DNA of 64,000 nucleotides from Skeletonema tropicum (taxonomy: Eukaryota; Bacillariophyta; Thalassiosirophyceae; Thalassiosirales; Thalassiosiraceae), in assembly GCA_037178625.1 (NCBI GenBank), contig CM074143.1:1364001-1428000 (forward strand). Reading direction: 5' to 3'. The notes beneath the pieces were generated by a model, which was given only the letters and a program-made list of their open reading frames with translations, was not told where the DNA came from and ran no database searches. The translations under genes and the position numbers were made by a program. Positions 45,282-58,100 of the stretch are shown here, piece by piece; position 1 is the first letter of the stretch, and each line of letters begins with the position of its first letter.

Positions 45282-46486
45282 GTAAGTGGATACGTTAGAG
45301 CATGGTTAAAGTTAATACAAGTCGGTGGCATGAAAAGAGTTGTTCTCACCAATTATTATTTTTGGTACTTGTCTTGTGCACAAGAGATGATTATGTCATG
45401 TGTTACGTCATTTACTTAAAGCGGCTCTGTCGACTCAATAATATTGTTCCTCTATTGCCGCTGGACAGATAATAATAATATTAATGCATTAACATGCCTT
45501 GGAATGAAAGAGGCGGGCGGTGGATAGGTGGATAGGGGAGATGACATGATATTATGAGGAGTCGGCGGCATTGCCATCGAGATGAAAAAACGTTTTTTTG
45601 TTTTTGAAAGTCTTCGCGCAGCCAGGGGCGCAGCAGGGCCAGCCCCCCTCTGCGGCCAGAGGACGATAATTGGGAATTTTGCTAAAAGTCAAAGTAGGGT
45701 GCTGAAATAATATGTAGGAATGAGCAGAAGCCTCTGATTTCTTCTGCCTCCAATCTTTCAACCGCTTTACCAAACTTTACCAAAATCTTCTTTGCGGTAC
45801 TGAAGATGTCGTTGCAGTACCGGTGATCTTACATTTTCCGACATGCTGATTGATGAGCTGTATCTGGCATACGATACTTATTCTCTGTCTCCTCTCATAT
45901 GTACAACTGCAAATAAAGCGATTGATCTCGTCTCCTCTTCAAAGGCGATAAAGGAGGAATCCAAGAAGCAAGCCGTGTTGATGCAGTATGCCTGTATGTG
46001 AAGAGTGTGTGCTCAGAGTCAGAGTGTACTCGTTAAATTCCTCTTGAGTCACAATAGGAAGTAGGAAGTGCGATCATGTCAAATTGGGCAGGAAGATGTG
46101 TTGTTAGAAAGAAGACACGAAGCGAAGTAATCAAGACATGTCAACAAGAATCTATCGCTGTTGACATCAGTATCAGTATGGACGGGGGACGTCACACAGT
46201 CTGCGCAGACTGGGTTTCAATGATCAAAGTATCCCGGGTCTTACGAGAGCTCCTCATGATTGCTGTCTGTCGGCATGATTGAGTGAATGGTTGTGAGAGG
46301 TTTCTGTCGGCATGATTGCGAAAGGCTGTAAGAGCGCTTGATGCCTTCGGTCGTCGCCATGATTGATCTATCTCTCTTGAGCTCTTCACGTTGAGCGGAC
46401 AAGTCGAGTACCGCAAGTGGTTGAAGTTGACGTTCAAATGCATCACATTTTCGCGAGGCATCAAATGTATGTCTAATAATAATAAG
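45282..46486. other. Intergenic stretch with a third XPG fragment
   Basis: At 45715-45800 the minus strand matches XPG coding sequence around 30415-30490 (encoding VKRLKDWRQKKSEASA; KQLKDWREKKLEASA in XPG). The rest shows only short frames, including a 68-codon frame at 46076-46282 with no motif. Confidence 0.55.
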
Positions 46487-46488
46487 TA

Positions 46489-49400
46489 CCAGTCTAAAAC
46501 TAGTCTGTACCTTTAAGAACGAGTCTGTCCCTTAAGATGTGCTGAATTTTCTATCTGTCCGTTTCGGACGCCTTCTTGTCCGATTCCAGTGAAACCAAGC
46601 CAGTGGGAGTCGGCGAGGACATTGTAGAGAAGGTTGCTATGCTCGGAATCGGCCGCCGCGGCGGTATAGGGGCAGATCGAATGCTGCACTGTCGACAATG
46701 CTGAATTGCTGTGTTTTGAGGTGCGATTTCATTTTCAGCAAATCTTTTTGCTCGTACATACGTCGAGATACGCCAGTCGTACCGTATAATAAATGACAGA
46801 TCGCACACGCTGCATTAACATTGATGATGATATCAATGTTAATCGCATTCATAAATGACAGCGCCTAAATATTACCATAGTGATAGCATCTAGACAACTC
46901 AGCGGCTCTACCTTTGCGGCGAATTATTTGACAATGCCGACAAAAGTTCCACGCAATCGCGATTCTCTCCCGCACGCCGAGGGGGAACGGCCGTTAGGTG
47001 CTGGTGGATGCAAGCGCCGCCATGAAGATAGCAATAGTAATGATGACAATCGGCGGCCAGGGAGGAGCAAGAGAAGAAGAAGGCCCAAATGACTGATTAT
47101 TTGGCACAAGCGACAAAAGATGCCCAAGACAAATCACCCAATGGCCGCATGCCAAAAGGCACATTCCAACGTTTGCACCAAGAAGCTTTGAGGATGTTTC
47201 AATTAGAAGGAACTGATGTACACGTTTCCTACGATACTATAAAGCATCGAATCAAACGAGGAAATCTCACGGTAACTTCAATGGGTCCAAAGTCTCCTCT
47301 TGAACCGATTGAACATCTTTTGGTCGAATTAGTGAAGCAAGCACAAGAGGCAGGGCAGCCAATCACTCGAGAGATGCTTGTTGACCTTGCCAATTCGATC
47401 ATAGAGGGTTCTGTTGTAGAAGAGTCGCTTCACAAATTCTATGAGGCGCGGGGATTCGATCCCCAAACAACTAAATTGACGAAGGGTTTCTATAGAGGAT
47501 TCATGGCTCGCCACAATTTGGATTCTGTCAGAGGAACACGCAAGAGTACAATGAGAATGGACGATTTGACAATAGACAATTTGAAGTTGATGTATCAAAT
47601 GGTATACCAGCGGATGGTGGATGCTGGTGTAGCAGTAGACTTACCGGAAGAAGAACATTACTACATCGACCGAGAAGGCAATGTGACGACTGACGAGACG
47701 AAGAGGTTCGGAGAGAAGTGCACTCAGAAAATTATTCACCCAGAATATTGTTTGCACGCGGATGAGGTTGGCACCGATACATGCCAGGAAGAAGACGGCC
47801 ACATTGGAGGGACGAGATACATTGTTCCCTCAGGGATGAAAGCATTCCTCCGAGGTTGCAAGACCAGCCATCGATGCACAGTCTTTGCCATCACAGCTGC
47901 CACGGGAGAAATTGTTATGTATGTCATCATTTTTGCAGCGAAAGAATTGAGCTTCTTGGCTAGGATGGGGTTGGACATAGAAGTTGCCGCTAAAGATTAC
48001 GACCCAAAGAAAGAGATCAAGGAGCAGGTTGGACCAGGAATGACATTCCCTGGAGCCCCGAAGACTACCTTCAATGGCAAAACAATTGAAGCTTTTGTCA
48101 CGTTCAACGAGAAGGGAAGTATGACGGCAGAGATCATGGCGAGTATCCTGAAGAAGATTGATGACGCTGGCGTTTTTGAGCGGACTGAGAATGGCCCAAG
48201 GCCACACTTTTTGTTCGATGCAGCTCCTCCGCATTTATCTTACGAAGTTCTCAAGTATGCCAACCAATTGGATGAATTTGGTAGAATACAGTGGTACCTT
48301 GTACTGGGATTGTGTAATGGAACCGAAGCGTGGCAGTTAGGCGACACCCACGAGCAGAACGGTACCTATAAATTGGAATGGACACGGGCAAAGGATGCTC
48401 TCATTCGCTACCGAAGGAGAATGAGAATGACTGAGCTCTTGACGAGGAGTGATATACTCCCTCTACTCCACCGAGTTTTCCCCCTTTCATTTGGTCGGGT
48501 CGAAACAAACCGCAATGCTTTGCTCCGTCTAGGATGGCTGCACATGAACCGCTCGCTCATTCACGACCCAAGAATCCTCCAACGTGCCACTTCCGCATCG
48601 ACTTCAACTACTTCTGCAGGTGCATCATATGTCGACATCGATGCTCTGGGTCTCAACGTATCGGAGGGCACTGCCGGTATGATTGCCATGGACTATGCCC
48701 AACAGCTTGAGAGGAACACTCTTCTCCAGGAGGCACGGGTGCAGCAACAACAAAATACTGAATCGTTGAATTCGAAACTGGAACACATTGGAAACCAAAG
48801 AATCACTGGCGGTTTGTTGTACAAATGCGGGCACGCTGCACTTGACCAAGAAGTCCTAGATTTGTTCGAGATGAAGAGGCAACGAAAGACGGATGAGAAA
48901 TACCAGAGTCTCAAGAAGAAGGCTGCAGCATTGCAGAAGATTCTAGATGCTTACCAACTATTATTGACTGCTGGCAGACACGATAATCCCATCACGAACG
49001 CTGAGCTGAAAGCATGGATTGGTGTGAGATGGAAGAAAGGAGACGCCTCCATCCCGACAACGAAGCAACCTCTAAAGGATATGAAGGATGCCATGACCGA
49101 CCGGGTTCCGATGTTTGAGTTGAAAGAGCTGATGGTGGCACGGAAGCACTTCTCTTCTTTGGAGGAAGCAGAAGAGTTCGTGACGCAATATCATGACGAT
49201 TTGGAAGCTGAATCAGAAGCCGGATCATCTGACGAAGAAGAAGACGAAGAGATTGATATTGTAGGAGTTTGAATTGTCTAATTAGTTGGCCTTCACATAG
49301 GCACATTACTAATTATAGACACAACCCATCATAATCTTTCGTCTTCACTTGATCAACAAACTAACACTCCTCATAGTCGACTCCACCACCATCTCTACTT

Positions 49401-50465
49401 ATCTCCCGTCCCACTTGTGTATAATATAAGTTGACATAAACCAGCATGATGAATAAACCAGCACAGCATCGTCGTTGTTGTTTTGTCTCAAAACAGTAGT
49501 CATCATCCACGATGGATCTTTCACTAATGAGAAGCAATAGAGTCTGTAGACTGCAGACACAAGGAAGATTTCTCCAATCTGGTAACACCCCCCCCCCCAA
49601 GAAATCTCCAAATATTTTGTCTCCCTAGAGAGTTATCACACGGTGGATGAAACTCTCGATAATGTTGACGAATCTTTCATTGATTGATGCAGTGGCGTTA
49701 CCTGATTCTTCAATGATAACTGCTGCTGCTAATATTAGTTTTGATCCGCCCCTCCCGGGTGAAGTCATTATTTACGTCACATCAAATTATCTTCCAAATA
49801 ACGGTTGACGAAACATCCCAACCGCACCCATTCTTTTCTATAACCATAATAACGCTTTGCAAGACGGGAGGGGAACCTTGCGACAAGTACTAGTGCCCCA
49901 TATGCACTGTATTGTCATGAAGATGAAGTATCTATTTTTGACACACGGTCATTTCAGAGTGTACTGAGAGTCATTGGTGACTATACCAGGCCCAAAATTC
50001 AACTCAGAGCATGGCAAGGGAGTGGAGAGGACGGGGCACAGTGATTTATTGGTGCGGACGCCTGCGTATTACTGTGAGGGAGGTCAAATAGTCGACGAGT
50101 GGCCATGTTGCGGCCTGTGAAATGGAAATGAAAAGATGTGCTGAATTTTTGGATTGAGTTAGATCTCGATTATCGCCAACTATTGGCTTAATTACGTTTT
50201 TTTATGCGACAAAGATGAATATTAGCGATAAAGGAACAGACTGATTCGGGGTCTAAAAGCGTCCAAATCAATCAATATAACATTCTTTGAGTGCTTCGAT
50301 CTCAGTCAATACCCGACCGATCATAGTTATAATTGGACGTGCATGAATAAGCATTATCTCAGCTGCAGTCAGCTTCAATGGGCGGCTTAATCGGCTGGAA
50401 ACTGACCGAGATCGAAGAGCGCAAAGATGTGCTGAAACTTAAGGTACAGACTAGTTTTAGACTGG
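46489..50465 (+). mobile_element. 3977-bp Tc1/mariner-type transposon with TA target duplication
   Basis: The left end CCAGTCTAAAACTAGTCTGT continues ACCTTTAAG. The right end is its reverse complement except for one base of length. TA flanks both sides (46487-46488 and 50466-50467). AAGATGTGCTGAA occurs near both ends (46534, 50131, 50424) as a subterminal repeat. The interior encodes an intact DDE-type transposase. A short upstream frame (46880-47092) is Arg/Lys-rich (RRPGRSKRRRRPK) and overlaps the transposase start by ATGA; it could be a leader peptide or a frameshifted N-terminus. 49273-50130 shows no gene. Confidence 0.9.
47089..49272 (+). CDS. DDE-type transposase, 727 residues, Tc1/mariner-pogo-like
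   Basis: This is an uninterrupted frame inside an element with matching ends. The N-terminal 170 residues resemble a helix-turn-helix region (GRMPKGTFQRLHQEALRMFQ; FYRGFMARHNL, a CENP-B/pogo-like second module). Catalytic candidates are D225 (LHADEVGTD), D377 (FLFDAAPPHLSY) and D419 (WQLGDTHEQNGTYK), giving a DD41D-like spacing. The C-terminus is highly acidic (DEEEDEEIDIVGV). Intactness suggests recent or ongoing activity. The third Asp is assigned by position in the GD-x-x-EQNG-x-YK motif and is less sure than the first two. Confidence 0.82.
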   Translation: MTDYLAQATKDAQDKSPNGRMPKGTFQRLHQEALRMFQLEGTDVHVSYDTIKHRIKRGNLTVTSMGPKSPLEPIEHLLVELVKQAQEAGQPITREMLVDLANSIIEGSVVEESLHKFYEARGFDPQTTKLTKGFYRGFMARHNLDSVRGTRKSTMRMDDLTIDNLKLMYQMVYQRMVDAGVAVDLPEEEHYYIDREGNVTTDETKRFGEKCTQKIIHPEYCLHADEVGTDTCQEEDGHIGGTRYIVPSGMKAFLRGCKTSHRCTVFAITAATGEIVMYVIIFAAKELSFLARMGLDIEVAAKDYDPKKEIKEQVGPGMTFPGAPKTTFNGKTIEAFVTFNEKGSMTAEIMASILKKIDDAGVFERTENGPRPHFLFDAAPPHLSYEVLKYANQLDEFGRIQWYLVLGLCNGTEAWQLGDTHEQNGTYKLEWTRAKDALIRYRRRMRMTELLTRSDILPLLHRVFPLSFGRVETNRNALLRLGWLHMNRSLIHDPRILQRATSASTSTTSAGASYVDIDALGLNVSEGTAGMIAMDYAQQLERNTLLQEARVQQQQNTESLNSKLEHIGNQRITGGLLYKCGHAALDQEVLDLFEMKRQRKTDEKYQSLKKKAAALQKILDAYQLLLTAGRHDNPITNAELKAWIGVRWKKGDASIPTTKQPLKDMKDAMTDRVPMFELKELMVARKHFSSLEEAEEFVTQYHDDLEAESEAGSSDEEEDEEIDIVGV

Positions 50466-50828
50466 TATGTATCCACGGGAACCAATAATGCTGGAACAGC
50501 TGATTCTCCAACAAGGGATACAGTGGTGTTGGCTGCGCGTTTCATCGCATATTTGAGATAGTATATATCTAAATCTATATCTATCTGTCGGCTTCGGCAT
50601 TGTTCATATTAGGCATGAGGAGCAGCTACTAAGTAGGAGATGAATGATAGCATCTATATTGTATCAACAGTAACAGAGAACTCGTTGTTATCGACCATCT
50701 ATTTTACATTGTACAACTCTTATCTGTCAATAAAACGAGAGAGGGAAAAGGACCAACTAATCCCCATGACACAACACTACACTCTATACCTCAAAGAACC
50801 GTTCATTCCACACATCACATCATAATCT

Positions 50829-51792
50829 CTAAAAGAATCCAAACATCTTCTTCTTCTTTGGCTTCTCTACCGCACCACCACCACCACCAGCCTTAATAGC
50901 ATTCACATTCGGTGCCTGATAATTCTTGGTAAACTTCCCAGGCTTGACAGAACTCATACCCGGTCCAGTCTTGTTTCGTTTGCCGGTCCAATCCAATCCT
51001 TGGCCTTCACCCAAGATGCTAATGCTTTGTGACTTTTTATATCCGCCATCAGCGTATTCCTTGTCACTGGAGAGCCAGCGTTTCTTTTTGGCACCTTTGA
51101 CATCGGAGTTGTCCCATGCACCTCCTGTTCAGAGAGTTATGGAGTATTGATGAGTGTGTTGAATTATATATAAGCGATGAAGGTATAATATGAATCAATA
51201 TCCGGTTAATTTTTGTAGGTGGCAGATCGAATTCAACGAAGTACACATAATGATGTATATAAGTGTCCAACAACCAATAATCAAATCGACGACTCTCACC
51301 TCGTTGCATATAAGGAATATCCTCCTCTCTCAATTCCCCACGAGCAACCTTCTGCTTCGCATTAAACACGGGTAATAAATGCTCAGCCTCACCACGTTCC
51401 AATGCCTCTTGGAATGATTGCATCGATCTTGATTTAAAGCCCTTTGGACCCATTCGACCTATCAAAAAAAAGTAACCATTTGACAAGAACAAGTAAGATT
51501 TGCAAAGATCAAAAGAGACTTGTTGATTGGTTGGTAGCACGTGACTATGTTCAATTCTCTTACCTAAATTTTTGGCCTTTTTGGCTTGCTCTTCCTTGGC
51601 TTTAAATGCAGCCCATGATTGCTTGGTAAATCCCGATGGTATGTATTCGTAGAGCGTCGTCGTGGAGGAAGAGGAAGAGTGATGATGATGGGTGATGATG
51701 GAACGTGGAGTTGTAGCTTGAAAGGCGAGGGATGATGAGCCAAATGATGCCAAGGCTGCGGTGGTGGTGACTACGATAGTGGAGGTCTTCAT
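50829..51792 (-). CDS. Plastid-targeted protein of unknown function
   Basis: Exons are 51792-51564, 51458-51300 and 51124-50829; introns are 105 and 175 nt, both phase 1 with GT-AG ends. The product is 227 residues. The N-terminus is a signal peptide (MKTSTIVVTTTAALASFGSS) ending SLAF, followed by a Ser/Thr/His-rich transit-like stretch. The SLA-F junction fits the ASAFAP motif for diatom complex plastids. The mature part is Lys-rich and coiled-coil-like (SWAAFKAKEEQAKKAK, SFQEALERGEAEHLL), then GEGQGLDWTGKRNKTGPGMS, and ends KPKKKKMFGFF. No enzyme motif was recognised. The splice model removes all frame breaks, which supports it. Confidence 0.8.
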
Positions 51793-52168
51793 ATTATTGT
51801 AGAGCTATGTAGTGGTGACGGTGGGTAGTTAGAGGAAGAATTGAGCTACTGTGGTAATGTATTTTATGTCGGCCAATGCAATGATTATTGCCAATGATAT
51901 CATTCAAAGAGGAAGCATGCAATGGTAGCTTTGCTATATGTATCAAAGAACATCGGCCGGCAGCTTTTGGGTGTCAACCACATCATACTTCTCTGGGAAT
52001 TAGCAGAATGGAGGACGTCCGTCATTGTTCTCGCAAATCTCTTGTGCCTCTTCTTTGTGTCGTTTTGGTACTCAACAGTGTCTTGATACTTGAGCCCCCT
52101 CATTTATTTTCTTCACTTCATCATTCATCAACCTCATCAAATCAAAAAATGATGCAGCGTCGGCGACA
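51793..52168. other. Divergent promoter region
   Basis: 376 bp lie between the leftward plastid-protein gene and the rightward chitinase-like gene. Only short frames are present and no motif was identified. Confidence 0.4.
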
Positions 52169-55100
52169 ATGAAAATCAATCTACAACATAACATCATGAC
52201 GATAGAGCCATCAGAAGGTTCATCATCGCTAATGGCGGCGGAAGAGTCTTCTTCTTTGATGCGATGCTCGAAAGAAGATAGCGAAATAATAACTAACAAT
52301 GATTGCGATGAAGGAGACAAACATTCTACAATGGTGACGATTTCCCACATCCCTCTTCATGAGCAGCATCCTCTACAGACTGATGATTGCAACAATTCTT
52401 ATAATGATGTAAATCATGAGGATGCCGCTCATTTGATACACGAGCAGCAGCTACGACGGACAAAGACGAGACGCAGCATACGAAGTCAACAGCGATCAAC
52501 ACGCAGCCGCCGCTCCCATTATTCATCGCCTTCACCACCACTGCACTCTTCATTCGCACTGCCATTGCTGCTGTTATTATTTAGTTTGCAGTTCGATTAT
52601 ATCTCGGGCAGCTTCTTCTGTGACGGGTAGCATTCATGACAAGTCGTCCATCCTTCAAGAAGATTCCTACAATCGTCATGATACTAATGAAGTAGTGGCC
52701 GCTGAAAGTAGCTCCTCTTCGTCATCTTTTCCAGTCACCAACATCAACAAAGTAACCTCACATGACATCCTCCTCCTCCACCATCTCCACAAGCAACAGA
52801 CCAACCACACAACAAATCATCGAGGCCAATTCCATCTGTCAACAAATGGCTACTACTACTGCTACTGCTCAATCATCATCCCAAAACAACAACTACCTTC
52901 GCAACAACATGCCACTATTATCCTCCAAATGTCGCAACTACATTTCTTGTGATACAAACTAGTCCCAATAATGCTGGATCGGTGTTGCAATTTCATACTT
53001 GTCCGGATGATTTATTGTTTGATGTGACTCTTCAGATTTGTAATTGGGAGGATAGGGTGGATTGTCCAGAGTATGTTCATGAAGAGGTGGAGGAAGAAGG
53101 GGAAGGAGCACAGATTGATAATGTTGTGGGAATGGACGAGGAGGAGGAGAACGATGAAGGAACGTTGGATGTCAATGATTTGTTTCAACAAGATGAAGAG
53201 AAAGAGCTGTCTTCTACGACTACTACAACAACAACAACAACAACAACCACCACCCAAGACAATAACATCAACATCAACCCATACAACGAAGCACTACTCA
53301 CAGTCTGCGCCGACAAATCCACCGGATTATACCCCATCCCAACCACAATGTGCAAAGAATATGCATCCTGTGTCGATGGGGTAGTCGCTCAAACGCAGAG
53401 TTGTCCAGATCGTCTCATCTTTGATATAAATATTCAGGGGTGTAATTGGGAGAGTCTAGTGGAGTGTGTTGATCCAACAACATTACCACCATCACCGTCT
53501 ACTGGAGGAGGAGAGGGGGGGACAATAATTACTGTGGATGTGACGGAGTTCCCGACAATGACTCCCAAGGCAAAACCATCACAAGTAGTAGCACAACCAC
53601 CACAAGAACTATTATCCAAAGTCTGCGCTGACAAATCCAGTGGAACGCATCCCGTTCCAACCACAATGTGCAAAATGTATGTATCCTGCGTCGATGGGAA
53701 AGTCTTTCAGACGCAGAGTTGTCCAGATCGTCTCAGTCTTTGATCCAAAGATTCAGGGGTGTAATTGGGACAATGTGGTGGAGTGTGATGATCCAACAAC
53801 ATTACCACCATCACCGTCTACTGGAGGAGGAGAGGGGGGGACAATAATTACTGTGGATGTGACGGAGTTCCCGACAATGACTCCCAAGGCAAAACCATCA
53901 CAAGTAGTAGCACAACCACCACAAGAACTATTATCCAAAGTCTGCGCTGACAAATCCAGTGGAACGCATCCCGTTCCAACCACAATGTGCAAAATGTATG
54001 TATCCTGCGTCGATGGGAAAGTCTTTCAGACGCAGAGTTGTCCAGATCGTCTCGTCTTTGATCCAAAGATTCAGGGGTGTAATTGGGACAATGTGGTGGA
54101 GTGTGATGATACTGGTCTTCCACCATCACCACCGCCGTCAGATTATCCGACAGCGTTTCCAACAATGACTCCTACTACGGCCAAGCAACCACAAGGTCAA
54201 CAACCACTACCTGCACCCCCATCATCCCCATCCAACACAAATACAAACGACGACAGGAAAGCAAAGTTCAAAGTCTACGAATGGCTCGATGGACGGAAAC
54301 AACAACTCAACGATGAAGTATTCCAATCCATCACCAAAGATGGTGTAAATTACCGTTCCTATTGGTTCCAATACAATGATTTCATCAGGGCACTCAAAGT
54401 TATGAATGGGAACCGTCGTGGTACCATTACTGGAGATCCGAAACATTCCTTCTTTTTAGGAAATATGGGGAATGAATGGGAATATGGAGTTGTCAATGTT
54501 GCTGCGTTCTTGGCACATGCCATGACTGTGAGTATTAAACATGATGCCTGTGATGAGTTCCATGAGGATACGAATACAGATGTGGGTGCTGTCAAGACTC
54601 CTAGTGATGAATTCTATGCTATTAGTAATTCGTGTGGGCAGTATGGGTTCAATTATGCGGATTATCATTGTAAGGAGGAGGAGAGGCATATGGAATGTGA
54701 CGTCGATAAAAACATGAATTTGCAAGCGACCACGTCATTGATTTACCCCAGTGCTCCTCCACCCCTGTCGTGTCGTCCACGGAGTGTTTCGCAGAGTTAT
54801 ACTGGGTATTGGGATGGGGGGACGGGGAAGGAGATATCCGTGTTTCCGTATGAAAATGCGTTTGGACGGACGGATACGGAGGGGTGTTGTTATTGGGGAC
54901 GGGGGGCAATTCACACGAGGGGGGTTTGTAATCTTGGGAAATTGAATTATTATCTTGGCAAAAAGGTGAGGAGTGATTTTGGGTTGTGACTTGCTGTCAT
55001 TTTGCAAATGTCTTATTGTACTCTTTTTGGTTGTCTCAATTCTAAGTATCTCTCCCCCACTCGTTCTCACTCCCTCCTACTATTATACCATATGACGCAA

Positions 55101-58100
55101 ACAATAATTTCAGGCTGCCGACGATGGACGCAAGTCACGATATCCCACCACAGACTTTTGCGCTTTCCCTGAAGCCATCTGTGCAGCACCCGAAAGCAAG
55201 GAAATGCGATGGTTGACCTCAATGTTCGAGTGGACGGAACGTGTTCAATCCTTCGATGATCTAAAGGGATTCAACTATCTTGATGAACTACGCAAATTTG
55301 TCGATGGTGGATTGATTGACCTTGACTTCTTCCATGCCACGAGTGGTATTCTGGATGGGGGGTGTCTTGACCCTCCATGTGCTGGATCTGCGGCCGGGAA
55401 AATGGGATCGAAGGAAGTTTATATGAAGGAGGAACGACTGGAAAATTTTCAGACCATTTTGAGGGCGTTGAATACTGGTAGTGAAAAGGCCTTGCTTCGT
55501 GGTATAATCAAGTACTTCACAGACTTGAGTGACGTCATGAATGGGCAAGTGCTTCGGTCTCAGACTCCCCAGGGTCAGTTATACCCGTCTTATCGGTACA
55601 CCCTGGATGATATGCTTGCATCCATTACCTTCATGGCCGAAACGGGAGCTGGCGGGCGCAAATTCTACATTGGAGAAGCGAATAAAATTGATGGCGTCAA
55701 GTATGGAATAGTAAATGTCGTCACGTTCCTGTCCCAGGCTTATAAAGAGGCTATTCAATTCGATGCTTGTGACGAGAACAATTGGCAACTCGTCAATGAC
55801 CGATTCCCCCTCTCCAATTCTTGCGGCCAGTTGGGTATGAGCTACCAAGATATGCACTGTCGGGAGGATGAGGCATTCATGGAATGCCCAGTAAGGCCTG
55901 AAATGGAGCAGTACGCCTTGACTAGCGCACTTTGGTTTCAGGCACCTGGCCCATTCAAGTGTGGTCCGAGGTCGAAGTTTCCAACGAGTGGCTTTTGGGA
56001 TTATGATTTGGGAAGGGAAAATAATGAAGATGCTTATGCCAATTCGAGAGGCCGAGTCGACGTGGAAGGGTGTTGTTGGTGGGGAAGGGGCGTCATTCAA
56101 ACTAGAGGAGTGTGGTGAGTTTCCTTTTCTGGCATTCAATCATTGGACACTCAGGTATTTCGCAACTAACGTCCACATTACTCGATTTTATATTGCAGCA
56201 ACTTTGGAAAATTGAATTACTACTTAGGAGCACGAGCCGCGAGAGAAGGACGGCCAGCGTTGTACCCCGACATTGATTTTTGTGAATTCCCTCAGGGAGT
56301 GTGTTCCAGCGATCAGACATATGGAGGGCAAATGCAATGGACAGTTGGCCTGTTTGAATGGACAGAGCGGATACAAACTTACAGCAAGAGTGGTTGGAAT
56401 TATATGGATGAATTAAAGAAATTCGTCGACGGGGGCTACACAGATTTTTCATTTGTTGATGCCGTTAGTGGCGTGGTCAATATTGGTTGTCACGACCCCC
56501 CTTGTCAGGGCTTTGGAGACCGAGCAGTTGAGCCTCACAACAAACGAGACCGTAACGATACCTTCCAAAGATTTTTGAATCAACTACAAGTGAACCGGAA
56601 CTTCCGTGCCGAACCACCTCCTACTCCCCTCCCAACACTTCAACCAACTCTACCGGGTACGGACGTTCAACTGACATTATCTCCCACCGAGCCAAGAGAA
56701 CCAACAGAGTCTCCTACCTTCACCCCTGCGCCGACTGCAAATCAAGGCAGACCTCCTACATCAAGTGTAGATGCAGTAGAAGAGGTAATCACCAATAGGA
56801 AAGGCCGACTCACTGAGCTTGTGCTGCGGAGCGAACATCCTTCTGGTGAACTATGGCCATCGTACCTTTACACTTGGCGAGGATTCATACAAGCGATGAG
56901 AAAAATGACTACGGGTGTTGGCCCTGGAGAAAAGAACTTCCTTTACGTTGGAGATGGAGAGTCACCGAACAGCCTTAATTACGGTTTGGTCAATATCGCT
57001 GCTTTTCTGGCTGACGGAGTTGTGAAAGCCATCCATAATGATACATGCGACGAACATTCATATGAAATGGTGAATGGTCGGTACCCCATTAGTAATAGCT
57101 GTGGTCAAGGAGGCCTCTCGTATCAAGATGACAAGTGCACAGATGGAGACGAGGGAATGGAATGCGCTGTCGATACGAAAATGGTTGTGGAAGGTGTAAC
57201 TCACGCACGTTGGCTTGGTGCTCCTCCTCCGATGTACTGCGGCGACCGAACAACTGGGTACTGGGATCACGTGGCTGGCCTCGAGAGACAAGAACCTCCA
57301 TTTGAAAATTCAGCCGGCAGAAGTGATGTACGCGGCTGTTGTTGGTGGGGACGCGGCGTAGCGCAAGTTCGTGGGGTGTGTTCATACGGAAAGCTCAATT
57401 ATTACCTGGGCGCCAAGGCTGCAGCGGACGGGCGGCCTTCGATTTATCCTGACATTAATTTCTGCACCAATCCAGGCATAATATGCAGCGGCAAACACTC
57501 CGATGAGCTTCGCTGGATAACTGGAATGTTTCACTGGAGTACAAACGTGCAAAAGATAAGGTCTCGTGACTATAGCTACATGGATTCATTGCAAAACTAC
57601 GTGGATGAAGGCAATTTCACTGCAACTGTTTTCATGGACGGCGTCAATGATGTTCTGGGAGGAAATAATAACGACACTGACAAACTTCGCTCGGAGACCT
57701 TTTTTGACGCCCTCCGAGCTTTTGGTTTGATCGAAGATTATACCTCCGATGGAACTGCTCTCAATTACTGTGGCACAAACGTAGCTGAAGCTGGCACAAA
57801 GTGCGTAAAGTGTGTCAGTGACTTTGACTGTCCCGGAAATGAGCTCTGTCAACCAGGCGTCATTGCATGCGATGGATTCGAAGGTGGTAGCAGCGTCGAA
57901 GGAGAAGACGATATAAGTTTCGGTGCCGATGTAGTTGTTGTAGAGATCGATTTGAGTGACAATGCGACTTCGAACGGAGAAATATTACCAAATGCTGGTG
58001 TCGTGGGCGATGAAAGTGATTCAAGAGTGTCATCATTTTCCACATTCGTCATGCCAACGTCATCTTTCTGTGGAGAAAATTGGGGGCATGCCTCTTCATC

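Noticed and set aside
53012..53257. Cys-rich minus-strand frame
   Set aside because: It is produced by the ACA-type trinucleotide repeat read in reverse; opposite to the chitin-binding modules.
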